NCBI GenBank assembly: GCA_019347725.1
Contig: JAHWKV010000062.1
Coordinates: forward strand, 1 to 6,369
Reading direction: 5' to 3'
DNA from: Actinomycetota bacterium
GTDB lineage: Bacteria > Actinomycetota > CADDZG01 > JAHWKV01
DNA: 6,369 bases
The notes beneath the pieces were generated by a model, which saw nothing but the letters and a program-made list of their open reading frames with translations, did no database searches and was not told where the DNA came from. Both the position numbers and the translations under genes were made by a program. Shown here piece by piece: positions 5,195 to 6,369 of this stretch; the stretch's first letter is position 1; each line of letters opens with the position of its first letter.

Positions 5195-6369
5195 GTGAGC
5201 TACCAGCCACCCAACCTCGGTTCTCACGACACCCAGATTCTCGAACCCACGCTGCCGCCGGAGCCGCGGCCATCGTTGGGACACCGTCTGTTTGTAGTTT
5301 TGGCTGTCGTGCTTGTCACCATAACTGCGGGTACAGCCGCGGCTTTCGCCTATGTGCAGGTCCGTCTGGGTGAGGTGGAGCGGGTGGATCCGGCGGGGCT
5401 GGGAAGCTCTGCGGGGGGAAAAACGATCCTGTTGGTCGGCTCGGACAGCCGGGCGGGCCTGGAACCGGGACAGGAGAGCTTTGGCACTACCGAGCACGTA
5501 TCGGGTCGTCGAAGCGACGCCATCATGCTCTTGCGCCTAAAGCCCGGTGGCGGCGCCGCCGTCCTCTCGGTTCCTCGAGATCTGTGGGTGCCTATAGCAG
5601 GGACGGGAGAAAGCGGGCGTATCAATGGCGCCTACGGCGGCGGCCCAGAGCGGCTGATCCAAACGATCACTCAGGCCCTGGGTGTACCGATTGACCACTA
5701 CGTAGAGGTCAACTTTGATGGTTTTCGCTCGGTCGTGGACGCAGTTGGCGGGCTGAACGTCTACTTTGCCCACCCGGCCCGTGATCGGCTGGCCGAGCTG
5801 GATGTACCGGCGCCCGGCTGTATTGCGCTGACCGGCTCGCAGGGTCTTGCTTTTGTGCGCAGCCGCCAGTACGAGTCGTTTCAGGATGGCCAGTGGCGCC
5901 GGGACCCCACAGGCGACTTCGGACGCATCGAGCGCCAGCAGGACTTTATCCGGCGGATGATCAGCAAGGCGGTCAGCAGGGGGGTCCGCAATCCACTGGT
6001 GGCCAATGAGCTGTTGGATGCTCTGGTCCAAAACGTGACCTTTGATCGGGACCTGGGGACTCTGGATCTGGTGCGCTTGGGGTGGGGAATGAGGTCGGTC
6101 GACTCCGGATCGCTCGAGATGATGACCCTGCCCACCGTAGGTGCGGGCATAGCGGGTGTATCGGCGCTGAAAACTCAGGAGCCCGAGGCGACCGAGGCGC
6201 TCAACCGGTTTTTGAATCCCGCTCCGGATGACTCCGGCGCGGCGGTGCCCGACGAGGTGCTCCAGAAGATCGTCGCTCGAATCCCGGTCGAGCGCCTGGG
6301 CCGAGCCGACGAGATCGCCCGCGGGGTCGCTTTCCTGGTCGGCGAGAATGCCGGCTTCATCACCGGCTC
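5195..6369 (+). CDS. LytR-CpsA-Psr (LCP) family ligase with a foreign SDR-like C-terminus (3' partial)
   Basis: LCP proteins move undecaprenyl-linked glycopolymers onto peptidoglycan (wall teichoic acid, arabinogalactan or similar) on the outer membrane face. Numbering from GTG 5195: a Pro-rich cytoplasmic N-terminus, a membrane helix (about 32-52), then the LCP domain (about 76-260). The signature residues are all present: GSDSR with Asp84 and Arg86, RRSDAIM with Arg106 and Asp108, SVPRDL with Arg128, FVRSR with Arg222 and Arg224, and DFGRIERQQ (241-249). A typical C-terminal segment (LEMMTLPTVGAG) runs on to about 346. From Val351 the frame becomes SDR-like, with no stop before the window edge. 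The frame opens after TAG 5156-5158; GTG 5159 is an alternative start. I chose 5195 because MSYQPPN fits an LCP N-terminus better. Neither has a clear ribosome site. Likely partner of the SGNH gene. The LCP call is firm; the natural end is unknown. Confidence 0.9.
   Translation, partial: MSYQPPNLGSHDTQILEPTLPPEPRPSLGHRLFVVLAVVLVTITAGTAAAFAYVQVRLGEVERVDPAGLGSSAGGKTILLVGSDSRAGLEPGQESFGTTEHVSGRRSDAIMLLRLKPGGGAAVLSVPRDLWVPIAGTGESGRINGAYGGGPERLIQTITQALGVPIDHYVEVNFDGFRSVVDAVGGLNVYFAHPARDRLAELDVPAPGCIALTGSQGLAFVRSRQYESFQDGQWRRDPTGDFGRIERQQDFIRRMISKAVSRGVRNPLVANELLDALVQNVTFDRDLGTLDLVRLGWGMRSVDSGSLEMMTLPTVGAGIAGVSALKTQEPEATEALNRFLNPAPDDSGAAVPDEVLQKIVARIPVERLGRADEIARGVAFLVGENAGFITG
6245..6369 (+). other. 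C-terminal fragment of a FabG/PhaB-type short-chain dehydrogenase, in frame with LCP
   Basis: The last 41 residues before the edge contain VPDEVLQKIVARIPVERLG, RADEIARGVAFL and ENAGFITG. This is the wording of the C-terminal region of NADPH-dependent acetoacetyl-CoA reductase or 3-oxoacyl-ACP reductase, from just after the substrate loop. About 10-15 more residues (an NGG-containing end) would be expected beyond the edge. The Rossmann glycine motif and the Ser-Tyr-Lys active site are missing, so this piece cannot be an active enzyme. The switch from LCP sequence falls near an Ala-Ala pair at 6239-6244, and AAVP is itself a common SDR wording. It may be a chimera or a true rearrangement. Confidence 0.8.

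Noticed and set aside
4889..5497. 202-codon minus-strand open frame across the SGNH-LCP junction.
   Set aside because: It lies opposite the catalytic block V of the SGNH gene and the LCP membrane segment and has no domain features.

Overview
The window looks like chromosomal DNA from a high-GC actinobacterium, probably an uncultured lineage. This rests on gene content and is an inference: an actinobacterial-style FtsK gamma domain, a RodZ-like HTH/DUF4115 membrane protein close to ftsK, a LytR-CpsA-Psr (LCP) cell-wall ligase, few Shine-Dalgarno sites, and GTG/TTG starts. I saw no tRNA, rRNA, CRISPR array, insertion sequence or integrase.

Layout. Positions 3-365 (+) are the 3' end of ftsK. 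It converges on a two-gene minus-strand unit: a 775-residue protein with two kinesin-light-chain-type TPR arrays (2953-626), followed after 9 nt by a 76-residue zinc-ribbon protein (616-386). A 175-nt divergent intergenic region (2954-3128) carries a perfect TATAAT. From there everything runs on the plus strand: the RodZ-like protein (3129-3965), a small His/Asp-rich helical protein (4080-4310), a membrane-anchored SGNH/GDSL hydrolase (4392-5132) and an LCP protein (from about 5195, open at the window end).

How the genes may work together. Most of the plus-strand genes belong to division and envelope biology: FtsK moves chromosome DNA at the septum, RodZ-like proteins link to cell shape, the SGNH hydrolase could de-esterify an envelope polymer, and LCP proteins attach polymers to peptidoglycan. 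The TPR/zinc-ribbon pair sits in opposite orientation between ftsK and the rodZ-like gene, which are often close neighbours in actinobacteria. It is therefore the accessory part of the window.

The strangest feature is at the right edge. The LCP reading frame runs without a stop into about 41 residues that look like the C-terminus of a FabG/PhaB-type short-chain dehydrogenase. The joint is sharp, near 6239-6244. It is either an assembly chimera or a real deletion/fusion. Other points are an almost perfect 27-bp tandem repeat inside the TPR gene and a nested inverted-repeat structure covering the SGNH start, where a -10-like element suggests leaderless transcription.
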